A stretch of DNA of 64,000 bases. It comes from Brachionus plicatilis. Its lineage: Eukaryota; Rotifera; Eurotatoria; Ploima; Brachionidae. Under the pieces are notes generated by a model. That model was not told the DNA's origin and made no database searches. It worked only from the letters and a program-made list of their open reading frames with translations. Position 1 is the stretch's first letter. Every line of letters starts with the position of its first letter. Below are positions 8,969 through 19,437 of the stretch, piece after piece. The stretch is from assembly GCA_010279815.1 (NCBI GenBank), contig QEOQ01000534.1, forward strand, positions 291,103 through 355,102, in the 5' to 3' direction. A program made the translations under genes and the position numbers.

Positions 8969-10684
8969 TTCGTAAAGTCTTGCCGAAAATGATCTGGTTG
9001 GAACTGTAGCCTGTTGAGCTATTGATAGCATTGTTGTACGCAAATGTCACTTGCCCTAGGACTAAGTCCCGGTCCGAGTGGTCTTTGTTTACAAAAGCAC
9101 TTAGCATTTACTTTATGGTTTTTATCGTACGCTCCGCTAGGCCATTGAATTGTGGATGGTAACTAGTCGTTCTCAGTTTCTTGATGCCGTTTTCCTTGCA
9201 AAACGTTTCGAATTCTTTCGATTCGAAATTCCTTCCTTGGTCTGTCAATATTGAGTAAGGAGCTCCAAAAATATCCATCAGTTTTTTCTTTGCGAACGAT
9301 GTAGAGTCTTGCGTTGTGATATTTGGCGCTGCACCAGTGATGAAGTATTTTGACCAATGGTCTATTGCCAAGAAAAAGAACTTGTTACCGTCTTGTGTGA
9401 CTTTAAGCGGACCGGCCACGTCTTTACAGACTAAATCCCAAGCTCCTTTAATTGTTATGGTGATAAGAGGGCTCTTGTTCATTTTTGTTTTCGGCTTGAG
9501 CTTTTGGCACGAGTCGCATGTTTGGCAGTACTCGTAAATTTCGCTTTTCATCTTTGGCTTATAAAACCTGGCTGCTACTGCTTTAAAGGTCTTTTCGAAC
9601 CCTAAGTGACCTGATGTGATTGAATCGTGATAAATCTTGCAAATTTGTGTGGTTAAGTGTTTTTGAACTACTACGACTTCTTCGTTTTGACCGTTCAAGT
9701 AGCAGAGTACTCCTTGTTCGATTATTAACCGTTCTATGCATTGCTTCCACGTCTGGCTATTCTCTAGTTCGTCTAGCTCGTTCTTGTTATCTGTTTTTAT
9801 GGCAATCAGGATTACTGAGAGTTCCTTGTCTTTTTGTTGTTCTTTTTCCCAATCGATATCGACTCCAACGTCTACCTTGCTTATCTGTACTTTGTGTCTA
9901 GAAAGTAGGTCTGCAGTTTTATTTAAAATGCCTGGGTAGTAAATTATCTCGTGATCTAGGTCTTGGAGTTTCAGGAAAAGCTTGTAGAGTCGTCCGTCAG
10001 GCTCTTTGGATTTTTCCAACGTGCTGAGTGGCTTGTGATAGGTGAAGAATCGTTCATGTCTTCCAAAAATGTATATTCTAAAATGTTTCGACGACCAAAT
10101 AATCGCCAGCATTTCTCGCTCGCTTGTGGAATAGTTTCTTTTGTGCTTGTTTAGTAGTCTGCTTGCAAATGCGATTTTTAGTAGTCTGCTTGCGGCTATT
10201 CTGTCAATTTCTTGTGTCAAGACTGCTCCAATTCCTACTCCGGCTGCGTCACAATAAATGTCAAAATTTAGCCTAAAATCAGGAAAAACTAATATGGGTG
10301 CTTTAGTAAGTTGGTTTCTTAGTTTTACAAAAGCTTGCTGTGTTTCGTCGGTCCACAAAAATGTTGCTTTCAATTTGGTTAAGTCAAACAAGCATGATTC
10401 TATTGAGCTGAAGTGTGCGATGAATCTCCTGTAATAGGACATCATGCCAAGAAAACGCTTTTTTCTTTCTTGCTTTTCGGTGGTTTCATCTCGCAAATGG
10501 TCTTTACCTTATAGCTATCGGGCTGAAGTCCGTCTTTGGAAATTTCGAACCCAAGGTAATTGACCTTGCTTTTGAAAAAATGGCACTTGCCTGGATTGAG
10601 CTTGAGTCCTGCTTGTTGAAAACGCGTTAAAACTTGTTCTAATCGGGGAAGATCAGCACCAAATTTCGACCATTTGTCAATCAA
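8969..10684 (-). pseudogene. gypsy pol: end of reverse transcriptase, RNase H, integrase
   Basis: On the minus strand, 10684 to about 10442 encodes the thumb-side of reverse transcriptase (QAGLKLNPGKCHFF, then YLGFEIS). A frameshift near 10480 leads into the connection and RNase H (FDIYCDAAGVGIGAVLTQ, then DLLSRH). Next comes integrase, with its HHCC zinc region (H...H...C-x2-C in YCQTCDSCQKLKP) and a D, D(35)E core (DVAGPL, LTDQGRNF, then NGLAERTIK). A TAA stop interrupts it at about 9106, after which the same frame runs on to the hAT border at 8969. The YxDD catalytic box of reverse transcriptase is absent because everything upstream is deleted. Confidence 0.88.
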
Positions 10685-10941
10685 TTCTTCTATGATGTGA
10701 CAAAATGCTGGTATTGTTTCGCCATACTTAATTGCTCGTGTGTTGAACGTGTTTAAGTAATGACTCGCTGGTTAAACGCAAAGTTCTTTCAGCTTCTTGA
10801 AAATTCAGAAAATTCTATTGCTCTCGCTTGTTGGGCTTCGTCCCACAAGAACATCGACGCATCATACCCAAATGCGTTGTAGAACTCTTTGAAGCTTATA
10901 TTTTCGCCATCATAAACAATGTTTGATCCTTTTCTTGCCAT
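10685..10941 (-). pseudogene. gag N-terminal remnant fused to pol by deletion
   Basis: An ATG at 10941 opens a frame beginning MARKGSNIVYDGENISFKEF that stays open for about 50 codons. A one-base shift then leads into a second helical, gag-like piece that merges with the reverse transcriptase remnant near 10680-10650. The normal distance from gag to this part of pol is well over 1 kb, so an internal deletion has joined them. The region between 10941 and the repeat at 11008 is a short leader. Confidence 0.5.
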
Positions 10942-11007
10942 AACTTAAGCTTAATAATACTCTCAATTTGATGAAAAGTTTTTTTTTCACTTGCAATAAG
11001 CTGGCTT

Positions 11008-11071
11008 CAAGAATCTCTTTTTTTTATTTTATGAAGCGCAAGCTGTATTTATACATACAGCTCGCGGCTTA
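11008..11071 (-). repeat. 64-bp direct repeat, right copy (5' end of gypsy relic)
   Basis: Matches 597-659 with one extra T in the T-run and a few substitutions (ATACATACAGCTCGC versus ATATATACAGCTTGC). Confidence 0.6.
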
Positions 11072-12216
11072 CACTTTACTTTATCTTACTTAAGACTTTA
11101 TCTTTACATATGAATTATAATACAAATCTTAAATTAATTTTTTAAGATTTTGCATAGAATTCTGAATCAAGTTTCTGTACATGATTTTATAAGATCTTGG
11201 ACCTTAAAATATGGATATGTTGTTTTCAGAATCCGACTAGAAACTTTGTCAGATTCTACTAAATTCTTAATTAATTTTCATCTTACAAAAGATTTAGACA
11301 AGAATTTTTAAAAGAATCTTATGAGGTATCTTATATGATAACATTAAAATTCTATTAAATTTTATCTTAACAAGATCTTGAAATATAATCTTAATTAAGA
11401 TCTTAATAGATCTTTTAAAACAAAGAATCTGTAGTAATCTTATTAAAATTATGTCGGATCTTACCGATATTCTTTTTCTTAAAAGATCTTATAAGTCCTT
11501 AATAGGAACAAAATCCCGGGTTTTGGAAATGTCATCGAGCTGTCTTTTTTGTCCAAGTCTTGAAGTTGTTTGATTTCGAGTCTGCGTTTAATTTCTCTTT
11601 TCCGTCGAAGATAGTCAACGTAGGAGAGATTTTTTTTGATTTTTTTTGATTTAAAAGATTATTTACCTTATTTAAGCACTCAAGAATTGATAAATTTTAA
11701 ATTTATATTTAATTATTTTAAAATTTTTTAAAATGATAATGATCAAAATTTTAATAATTCTGAAATTTTTTTTGAATCTTTTGAGAATAAATCAAACAAT
11801 GAACAGCAAATATTTTTATATTTTTAAATCTCACAAAAATTACCATGATAAAGTAATGTTGAAAAAAAAAGAAAATAATTTTAATTAGCAAGTATTCTAG
11901 ACCCAATCGAGCTATAGATTGAAATGAGACTAATTGAAAATTGCCTTGAAAAATTTCGAATTAATTTGATCTTAATAAAAAATAGATTGTGTTTACATTT
12001 GGTCAAAATTTAAGATTTTAGCTAAGTCTAACCAATCTAGATAGTTTTTTTTCTATCGATTGACTTTTATTAATTGTCTACAAATTAATCCAAAATTAGG
12101 CTATACACAGAGACTCATTTATTAAGACTAAAATCCTCTAAAATACCAAAAATATTTCCTTATTAAAAATCAAAAAAAAATGATAAACAAAGCGCTTTAG
12201 GAAAAAAAGAAAAGAA
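11072..12216. other. intergenic, AAGATCTT-rich tract and unidentified GC-richer island
   Basis: From 11072 to 11510 the sequence is crowded with AAGATCTT, TCTTAA and related words, like the LNX intron at 13900-15340. At 11520-11645 there is a GC-richer island with two overlapping open minus-strand frames, one basic and lysine/arginine-rich. I cannot assign it. From 11650 to 12216 it is AT-rich and presumably holds the LNX promoter and leader. Confidence 0.45.
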
Positions 12217-15200
12217 ATGAACGGAAACAAGAGTCAAAATATTTACGATAACGACAACGGGTTCATTAAGGCCTTGAGAAAAGGGGTTCTCTTGGTCGCT
12301 TGTCGAGTCTGTGGTCAAGTAGATCGCAAAAATCTTCAAGTAATTAAAAAACTTTTAATTTATTCTATTAAAGTGCCACCCAAAAGAAAGCGCCCATTTG
12401 TACGACTATGAAGGCACAGTCGATGACGACCTCATTTGCCACCTATGCTTCCAACCATTCGTTGATCCTGTAGATTCGAAATGTGGATGCACATTTTGTT
12501 CAATTTGTCTTCAAAACTATTTACTGCGTTTTAAATATTGCCCTATTGATAATCAAAAAATTGATTGGAAATATTGTCATAAAGCGAGTCAAGCTCTGAG
12601 GAGGTCATACAAAAAAAAAAATAAAAAAATAAAATTTCTTTAACTTAATTTTTATTAAATAGAATTATTGAAAAATTGCTTGTAGTATGTCCGAATATTG
12701 ACTACTGTGAAGAAGTGTTGCCTAGACACCTACTTCAGACTCATCTAATGACCAAGTAGTTTGTTATCTTTGGTCTTTTGTTTTTTTTAATAAAAAAAAA
12801 TTAAATTTATGTTTATTCAGGTGTAAGGGGTCGGTGACTTATTGTTCGAATGCAAGTATTGGATGCGAATTTCAAGGCCCCAGGAGCGTGTTGTCTAATC
12901 ATTTACTAGATTGTCCTTACAAAAACAAGATATCTGGTAGGATCGGAATTAATTTTTATTGTTAGTTTTAAAAAATATTGAAAAAAGATATTGCCAAAGA
13001 GCCAATCATACCTGGAAAATTTTGCCAGATTGAAATTCACCGAGGATATGAAGACATTGGTATTTCAATAGTGGGTGGCTGTGATACACCTTTGGTAATT
13101 ATTAATCTTTTTCTAATTCTGCTTTTCAAAAATATTATAGATCCAAAATTTTTTCTAATCGGTCGAACTTTGCCATAAGATTTGATGCTTTATATTATCT
13201 AAATTTATTAATACTAAAATATTGTCGAAAAATCTTTTGTACTTAAAATGAGTTTTGTATTCAAAGAACATTTTACGAAAATTTTTTGAAACTGAAATTT
13301 TATTTAATTAGTAATATTAATTACAATTTACGAAAAATTTTATTTACTAAGAAGTGTAAAGAAACATGATTAATTTTTCATAGATATTTATTAAAATTCA
13401 AATAGTTTTGATATTTTACAATATCAAACATCTGATCCAAGTAGCATATAGAATCAACAATTTCCCAATTATTTTATCATTAAAAAAATTCATACTATTA
13501 AAGACTACTAATTTTTCTTTTAAAAATTGTATCAATTATTTTTATTATTTTTTTGAAATCATTTTGATTTTTAATTTTGAAATTTATAATCAAATTTAAT
13601 CTAGATTTCTTAAAAAATTAAATTTTAAGTTTTATTTGCTAAAAAAATATTTTTTTTTTATAAATTCGCTATTAAAAACAAAATTATTATTCTTAAAGGT
13701 TGTATTTTTTATTTGCTTTTTTTAAGATAAATTTTAGAGTATATACCTTATTTTTACTGAAATGATTCATTTGTTTACTTAAATAAATAAATTTTCAGTA
13801 AATAAATTTTCAGTATAAAAAATTCTTAGTTTTTTTTTTAAAAAGTTAAAATTCTTCAATATTTGAACATTTTTGTTCTGTTTTATATTTTAAAAAAATA
13901 TTCTTTTTGAAAATTAGATTTTATCTATGCTCTATAAGATCTTAAGAAAAAATAGTTCAACAGCAATTTAAGATCATGAAACAAATCTTACACTTTATAT
14001 TTTGAAGTCAAAACTAATTTATCAATATCAATTTTATTAATTTAGAATTTTTTAAAATTCTTATAATATAGAATTGAAAAAAAAAATGGTTTTAGAATCA
14101 AAAATTCTTTATTTTCTTAATGTAAAAAACTAAGCCGAAAGCCTTTTAAAATTTTTTTTAATTGGTTTATAAAATATTACCGAAAGAACAGTTAACTTTT
14201 AGTTTTTTTACTTTTTTTCAAAATAATTCAATTGACAAGTTTAAAAAGTAAATTAAAAAAATTTACCGTATAAAATGTCAATTACTTAGTAAATTTGTTA
14301 GTTGATAAATGCTTTTTTTTTAAACTCAAAATAATTTAGATAATATTGCAAATAAATAAAAAAAATGTTCATTAAATTGTAAGAAAAAACAATAGATTAT
14401 TTGATTCTATGGGGCTAATTTCATCCTTTTTAATGAGAGCTGAATGTAAAATTTTAAAAAATTCTCTTCTGAATAAATAATGATTATATTTTTTATAATT
14501 CGGTAACTAAAATAAAATTAAAAAAGGATTTTTTAAAAGAAATCTTAAGAGTTTTACAATAGATCAATTTGATTTTTTAAGGTTTGATTTTTCATTCTAA
14601 ATAATATTTATCTTTAAATTAAAAAAAAAGTTAGAGTATCTAGATGTAGCTTCTTTGGTTTATTTAAAATGAGAAAACATATTATTTTAGAGATGAACAA
14701 AATTAATTTTTTCTGAATTTATTCACAATTTAATCCAAATAAATTCAAATAAAATTAAATTACATTAAATGATGCGGAAGAATTAGATGTTTTTAATTAA
14801 CAATAAATTAATTAAAAAATTATAAAAATTTACGATTTTTATTTATTTCTTAAAATTAATATTTATAAGAATAATTCAAGATCTTATCAATTTATCTTGA
14901 ACATTTTTTAAATGAAATTTATTTCATATTTTTTTTTGGTTAAGATTTTACAAGAAAATATAAAATATCTTAAACAATCTTAAAGAGTAAAAATTTTTGG
15001 TAAAATTTTCAGATCTTGTCAAGTTCTGAATATCACATATTTTTTTAAATCTCGAGTTAAGAAAACCTTAAGATCTCAATCAAGAATTAAAAACGAAATA
15101 CAAAACAAACTTATTTATCTTTATTCTTAAGCAATCTGCAAGATCTTAAATTTCAGACTATCTTAATTTTAAAATTAAGGTTTTATTCCGATTTTTTAGA

Positions 15201-17046
15201 TCAGGAACTGATCTTATTCCTAAATTTATCAAATAAGATCTTATAAGATCCATTTTAAGATTCATCTCCTAGAAAGTTGTCACCTCTTTTTAAACATTAA
15301 ATTATAACCCCAGTTAAATATACTTTCTTTTTTTCTTCAGATAATATCTTAAATTTTAAAAATTCTGTTTTATTAATTTGTCAAAATTTTATTTTCAGAT
15401 AACCACGGTTATTCAACAAATTAAAGAAGATAGCTTTGCTGAGAAAGACGGTCGTCTTCAACCAGGAGATCATATAATTAAGGTAATAGTTTGTCATTTG
15501 TACGCATAAATCTAATCAAAAGTGATAAAGTTAAATGGGATCGATTTGACCAGTTATACCCATCAAGAAGTGACTGATTTATTTTGCCAAGCTATACCAA
15601 TTTGTAAAATGACTGTTTATAGAGAATCTTTAGAAGAAAATGAGGAATACGAAAATTATGAATACCGTGAAGGTTTGCTAAAATGATTTCAATAAATTTT
15701 TTTAAGTTTTTGTTTAGAAATAGTTAAAATTGATGTCCCGAAGCAACGTGGTCAAAATTTGGGAATTAAAATTGGAAGTCGAAAGTATGCTTAGAAACTT
15801 TTCGTTTTATCATTTAAAAATAAATTTGTTTAAGGAAAGAAAAGGGGGTCTTTATTCTACACATAGTAATAAAAATTCAAAATTTTTATTTATTTTCATT
15901 AGTTTAACTTAATTACAGCTTAAGAACAGTTTGGCACACCATGACGGAAGAATTCGAGTAAATGACAGAATTTTAGAGATAAATGGTCAAAATTTAAAAA
16001 ATGGAAGTAAAGAAGAAGCTCATCGAATTATCTTAGTAGGTTTTTAAGCAAATTTTTTTTTGATCAATGATTTTTTTTTTAAGGAAAGCACTAGTATGGT
16101 TTCTTTGTTGGTATCTAGAGAAATAGCTCCTAATTTGCCAATACTCGAGGGTCATAATGAGTCTAGATGTCGAAAACAAAATTCAGAACGAACTCCAATT
16201 TGGCAAGAATATAATCTAAATTTAGCTAAAGTAAATAGAAAATTAAATAAATTAAAAGAAAATTGCTTAATATTTACCCATTATTTAAGGAAAATGATGA
16301 GCCATTGGGCTTATTAATTGACGGTGGACTCAATTCCTTTGAAGGTGAGAGTACACCAATTTTTGTATCATCCATTGAACCAAAAAGTTGTATTGAAAAA
16401 ACAAAATACATTAGGGTACAATTTAGAGAAGAAAAAACTATAAAATCTTAACAAAATTAATTAATTACAGAAAGCTGACTTAATAATTTGTATAAATGAA
16501 GAATCTCTAATTGGGGAAACAAAACGCAACGCTTCTGAAATGATTCAGAATGCAAAAAATTCAGACATGATTTCGATAGCGTATGTTAGAAGTCCAGATA
16601 GTTATGAAGATACAGTTGTTTTTAAACCAACTTGGCGATATTTTATATCAATACCGATGTAATTTTTTCAAATTGAAAAAAATTTTAAAATTTTATCTTT
16701 TCATATATTTTAGTACTTATCAAATAGCTAAAAGCATCCAAGTTTTTAAAGGAACAAACGAGTATCTTGGTCTGACAATTGCAGGAGGAAAAGATACCAA
16801 TTTTGATAAGATATTCATTAAATCGGTAATTCCGGACTCTAGTGCAGCAAAATCCAAGAAATTGAGGTAATTTCTATTTTTTCGAGAAAAATTTTCATTT
16901 TTTTTGTTAGATCTGGAGACATGATATTATCAGTTGATGGTGTTAGTCTTCAGAATTCATCGCACTCTGATGCCGTTCAATACCTTAAATCAGTTCATGG
17001 TCTCATACGTTTTGTTATAATTTCATGTCCGGGATCATTAGTTTGA
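12217..17046 (+). CDS. LNX: LNX-type RING and four-PDZ E3 ubiquitin ligase
   Basis: Fifteen exons: 12217-12339, 12374-12603, 12663-12755, 12821-12936, 12988-13094, 15399-15482, 15531-15672, 15718-15784, 15835-15865, 15919-16035, 16084-16230, 16290-16415, 16471-16658, 16714-16866 and 16911-17046. Joined phases give 619 residues. A CRVCGQ pair precedes the RING (residues about 63-100: C63, C66, C78, C80, C83, C86, C97, D100). TRAF-type zinc finger pieces follow (CPNIDYCEEVL...H, CSNASIGCEF...H...C). Four PDZ domains have loops DIGISIVGG, NLGIKIGSR, PLGLLIDGG and YLGLTIAGG. The C-terminus ISCPGSLV is like that of vertebrate LNX. The family ubiquitinates Numb. The NPAY Numb-binding motif between zinc fingers and PDZ1 is not seen. 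The RING His position is Cys here. The start of exon 5 is the least certain junction: a more typical acceptor at 12965 would break the frame. Confidence 0.92.
13095..15398. other. long LNX intron, AT-rich, AAGATCTTA-rich from 13900
   Basis: No coding sequence was recognised. The half from about 13900 to 15340 has many AGATCTTA/TAAGATCT words and a small palindrome AGATCAG-GAA-CTGATCT at about 15208. This resembles the tract upstream of the gene at 11090-11510, suggesting two decayed copies of one repeat. Confidence 0.5.
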
Positions 17047-18402
17047 AATTCAAACCCAAATTAAAAATAAAAAAAAATCAAGAAAAATTTCACGAGCAAT
17101 CAAAAAAATCGCTCTGATTAGTTTTTGAGAGTGCAGAATCATCTCGATTAACTTTTGATAATTAATATTTTTATTAAAATTCCAAAACATTGAAATAAGT
17201 GATTTCAAAATTTTTTTTTTCCATTATGTATTTGATTGTTTTTAGTTATAATTAAAATTGATTTAATTGTAATCGAATAGAAGTTTTCCAAAATACCTCT
17301 GTAAAATTAACTTTATTTTCTAATTTTTCTGAACAATTTAAAAAATTTTTAAAATTGAATAAAATTTTTATACTTTTTTAAAATGAAAAAAGTAATTTTT
17401 TTGTTCAACATAAATTTTTTCTCAATTAAAATAAATGATGATTTTACAGGCAATTTTAATATTAAACATCATTTTTATTTACTTTTAGACAAATTTATCG
17501 AACAAATTCATAAAATAAAATTTTTAAAAAAATTCTTTATTTTATCACTAGAATAGCCAAAAAAAAAATTTCTTTGTCTCTTATTTAATTTCAAAAAATG
17601 ATCTAATAATAATTATATTAATTTTAATTAAAATTAAACATCATCCGAAAAAATGAAATAAAACATTAAGACCCATGAAGTTTCTTAACTTTTTCGGGTC
17701 TAAACTATTGAAAAAATTTTTTGTTAATAATTGTTCAAAAAATTAAGTTGAATTTTTTCTTAAATCAAATTCATTTCAAACTTTTGTTCTTTTCTCTCAA
17801 ATTGTATCCGTTTTAGACTGAATCAATTTGATTCAGAACACGGAGCGTGCAGATTCATGTATTCTAGTCGAGGCAATATCAAGATTGAAGACAAATTCAA
17901 TTTATGTGAAAGATTACGAATTAGTGGAGAGGAAAAAAGAGAGTATATGGACTCTCCTCAGGATTTTATATTGATTATGTTTTTTTTTTTTAATATCACC
18001 TCTCAGGCATCAGGAGATGTCTTCTGCGGTTGAGGGAGAAATGTAACACCCCTGTTCCTAAGGTTCTCTCTCTCTCTCATAAATATTTCTGTTTTATTTA
18101 GTATTTTTTAGAATAAAGATTTAGAAGCAAAATATTTTTTTAAAATTTTGTTTAAAAGTGCCATGCTATTAAAATCAGCCTGATTTTTGATTGTGAAAAA
18201 AAATTAGAAAATTTTTTTTATTTTTATTTAGAGATTGGGAGCAAGATTTAATATTTGATAAATTATTAATTTTTAAGAAAAACTCAAAATTCAGTAAAAA
18301 AAAAATTTACGAAACCTAATTTTTTTTCAAAATTTAAAAAATTCACAACCCAACTTCGTTTAAGATTATTTCATCAATTCGTTTATAATTAAAAAATAAA
18401 AA
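17047..18402. other. LNX 3' flank and intergenic spacer
   Basis: The first bases contain AATAAA-like signals suited to LNX polyadenylation (about 17066). At 17820-18075 there is a less AT-rich patch including CTCTCTCTCTC. It has short open frames only and no homology that I recognise. Confidence 0.45.
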
Positions 18403-18910
18403 GGCATCTTGAAGTTGATGATCAATTCAAAAAATCATTTCAATTCAAAAAGTTTATCCTTAGATATTAAAATAAATCTTTGATTTAATTTAAATAATTG
18501 TAATGTAAAATGCTTTACATGCAATGAAGATTTAGAAAATAAAAAAAAATTGAAGAAACATTTTCTCAATCTATTGATAATCGATTTTTATATTTAAATG
18601 TATTAAAAAAGTATTTGTGTTTAGCATTCACAATTAAATTTTATAAAGAAATTCAAATAATAAATTCCAAATAAGTAATAAAATGAAAATAAAACTTTTC
18701 AAAAAATCAATTTAATAAATTAAAAATCGATTTTATCAATGGATTGAGAAAATGTTTCTTCAATTTTTTTTTATTTTCTAAATCTTCATTGCATGTAAAG
18801 CATTTTACATTACAATTATTTAAATTAAATCAAAGATTTATTTTAATAAGCCAAGATAAACTTTTTGAATTGAAATGATATTTTGAATTGATCATCAACT
18901 TCAAGATGCC
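18403..18910. repeat. 508-bp foldback element with about 190-bp arms
   Basis: The left arm starts GGCATCTTGAAGTTGATGAT and its reverse complement ends at 18910. The arms cover roughly 18403-18590 and 18722-18910 with few mismatches. The spacer is about 130 bp. It lies between the convergent LNX and DAAM genes. No clean target duplication was seen because the flanks are A-rich. Confidence 0.85.
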
Positions 18911-19437
18911 AAAAATAATCATTTCATAAATGTCATTGAAATTAATTTCGAGTGCAATTGGAGCTAATGTTTAACGCACAAATAATTAAAAATTTAAAAA
19001 TATTTTTTATTAACAATCTTTAAATTAGAAAAAAAATAATCTCGGTTTTTTTAGAAACAAATGCATCCGATTTAGGCCTAATCGAAAAAAAAAAACCAAA
19101 GATAAGCCAAAAAAAATACGAACAAAACATACACAAAAATCTTTGAATAAAAATACGCTCAAATATAAACATGCAAATGACCAAGAAAAATATCTTAAAA
19201 TAATTAATTAAGAAAAAAAATTGAGTTTTTACTCAAAAACCAACTTGCGAAACTGAACGATTTCATCCGGTATTTACAAAAAAAAACACGACTTTTATTG
19301 AAAACAAAAAAATATGGTCGTGGTTGAGTTCAATTTAGGCAAAAAAATTTGAAATAATTTTTAAAATAATTTAATGTCATTTAATCCAAGAAAAAAGTGA
19401 AAGTAACTAAAATAAAAAAATTTCCTAAAATTAATTA
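18911..19437. other. AT-rich 3' flank of DAAM
   Basis: AT-rich. On the minus strand this is the DAAM 3' untranslated side. Nothing else was recognised. Confidence 0.4.

Larger units (their letters stand above)
597..11071 (-). mobile_element. Ty3/gypsy-type LTR retrotransposon relic, split by a nested hAT element
   Basis: On the minus strand, in order from the right: a 64-bp terminal direct repeat, a gag-like start, the C-terminal part of reverse transcriptase, RNase H, integrase, an integrase tail with a C2H2 zinc finger, one more small ORF, and the second 63-bp copy of the terminal repeat. The catalytic palm of reverse transcriptase and the protease are missing, apparently through an internal deletion. 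Frameshifts and stops are present, so the copy is dead. The hAT element at 2202-8960 sits inside the integrase-coding part. If removed with one copy of its target duplication, the pol frame is continuous. No target duplication was found for the gypsy copy itself. Confidence 0.85.

Noticed and set aside
9620..9901. Plus-strand hydrophobic frame of 93 codons
   Set aside because: Shadow of the gypsy RNase H/integrase frame on the other strand.
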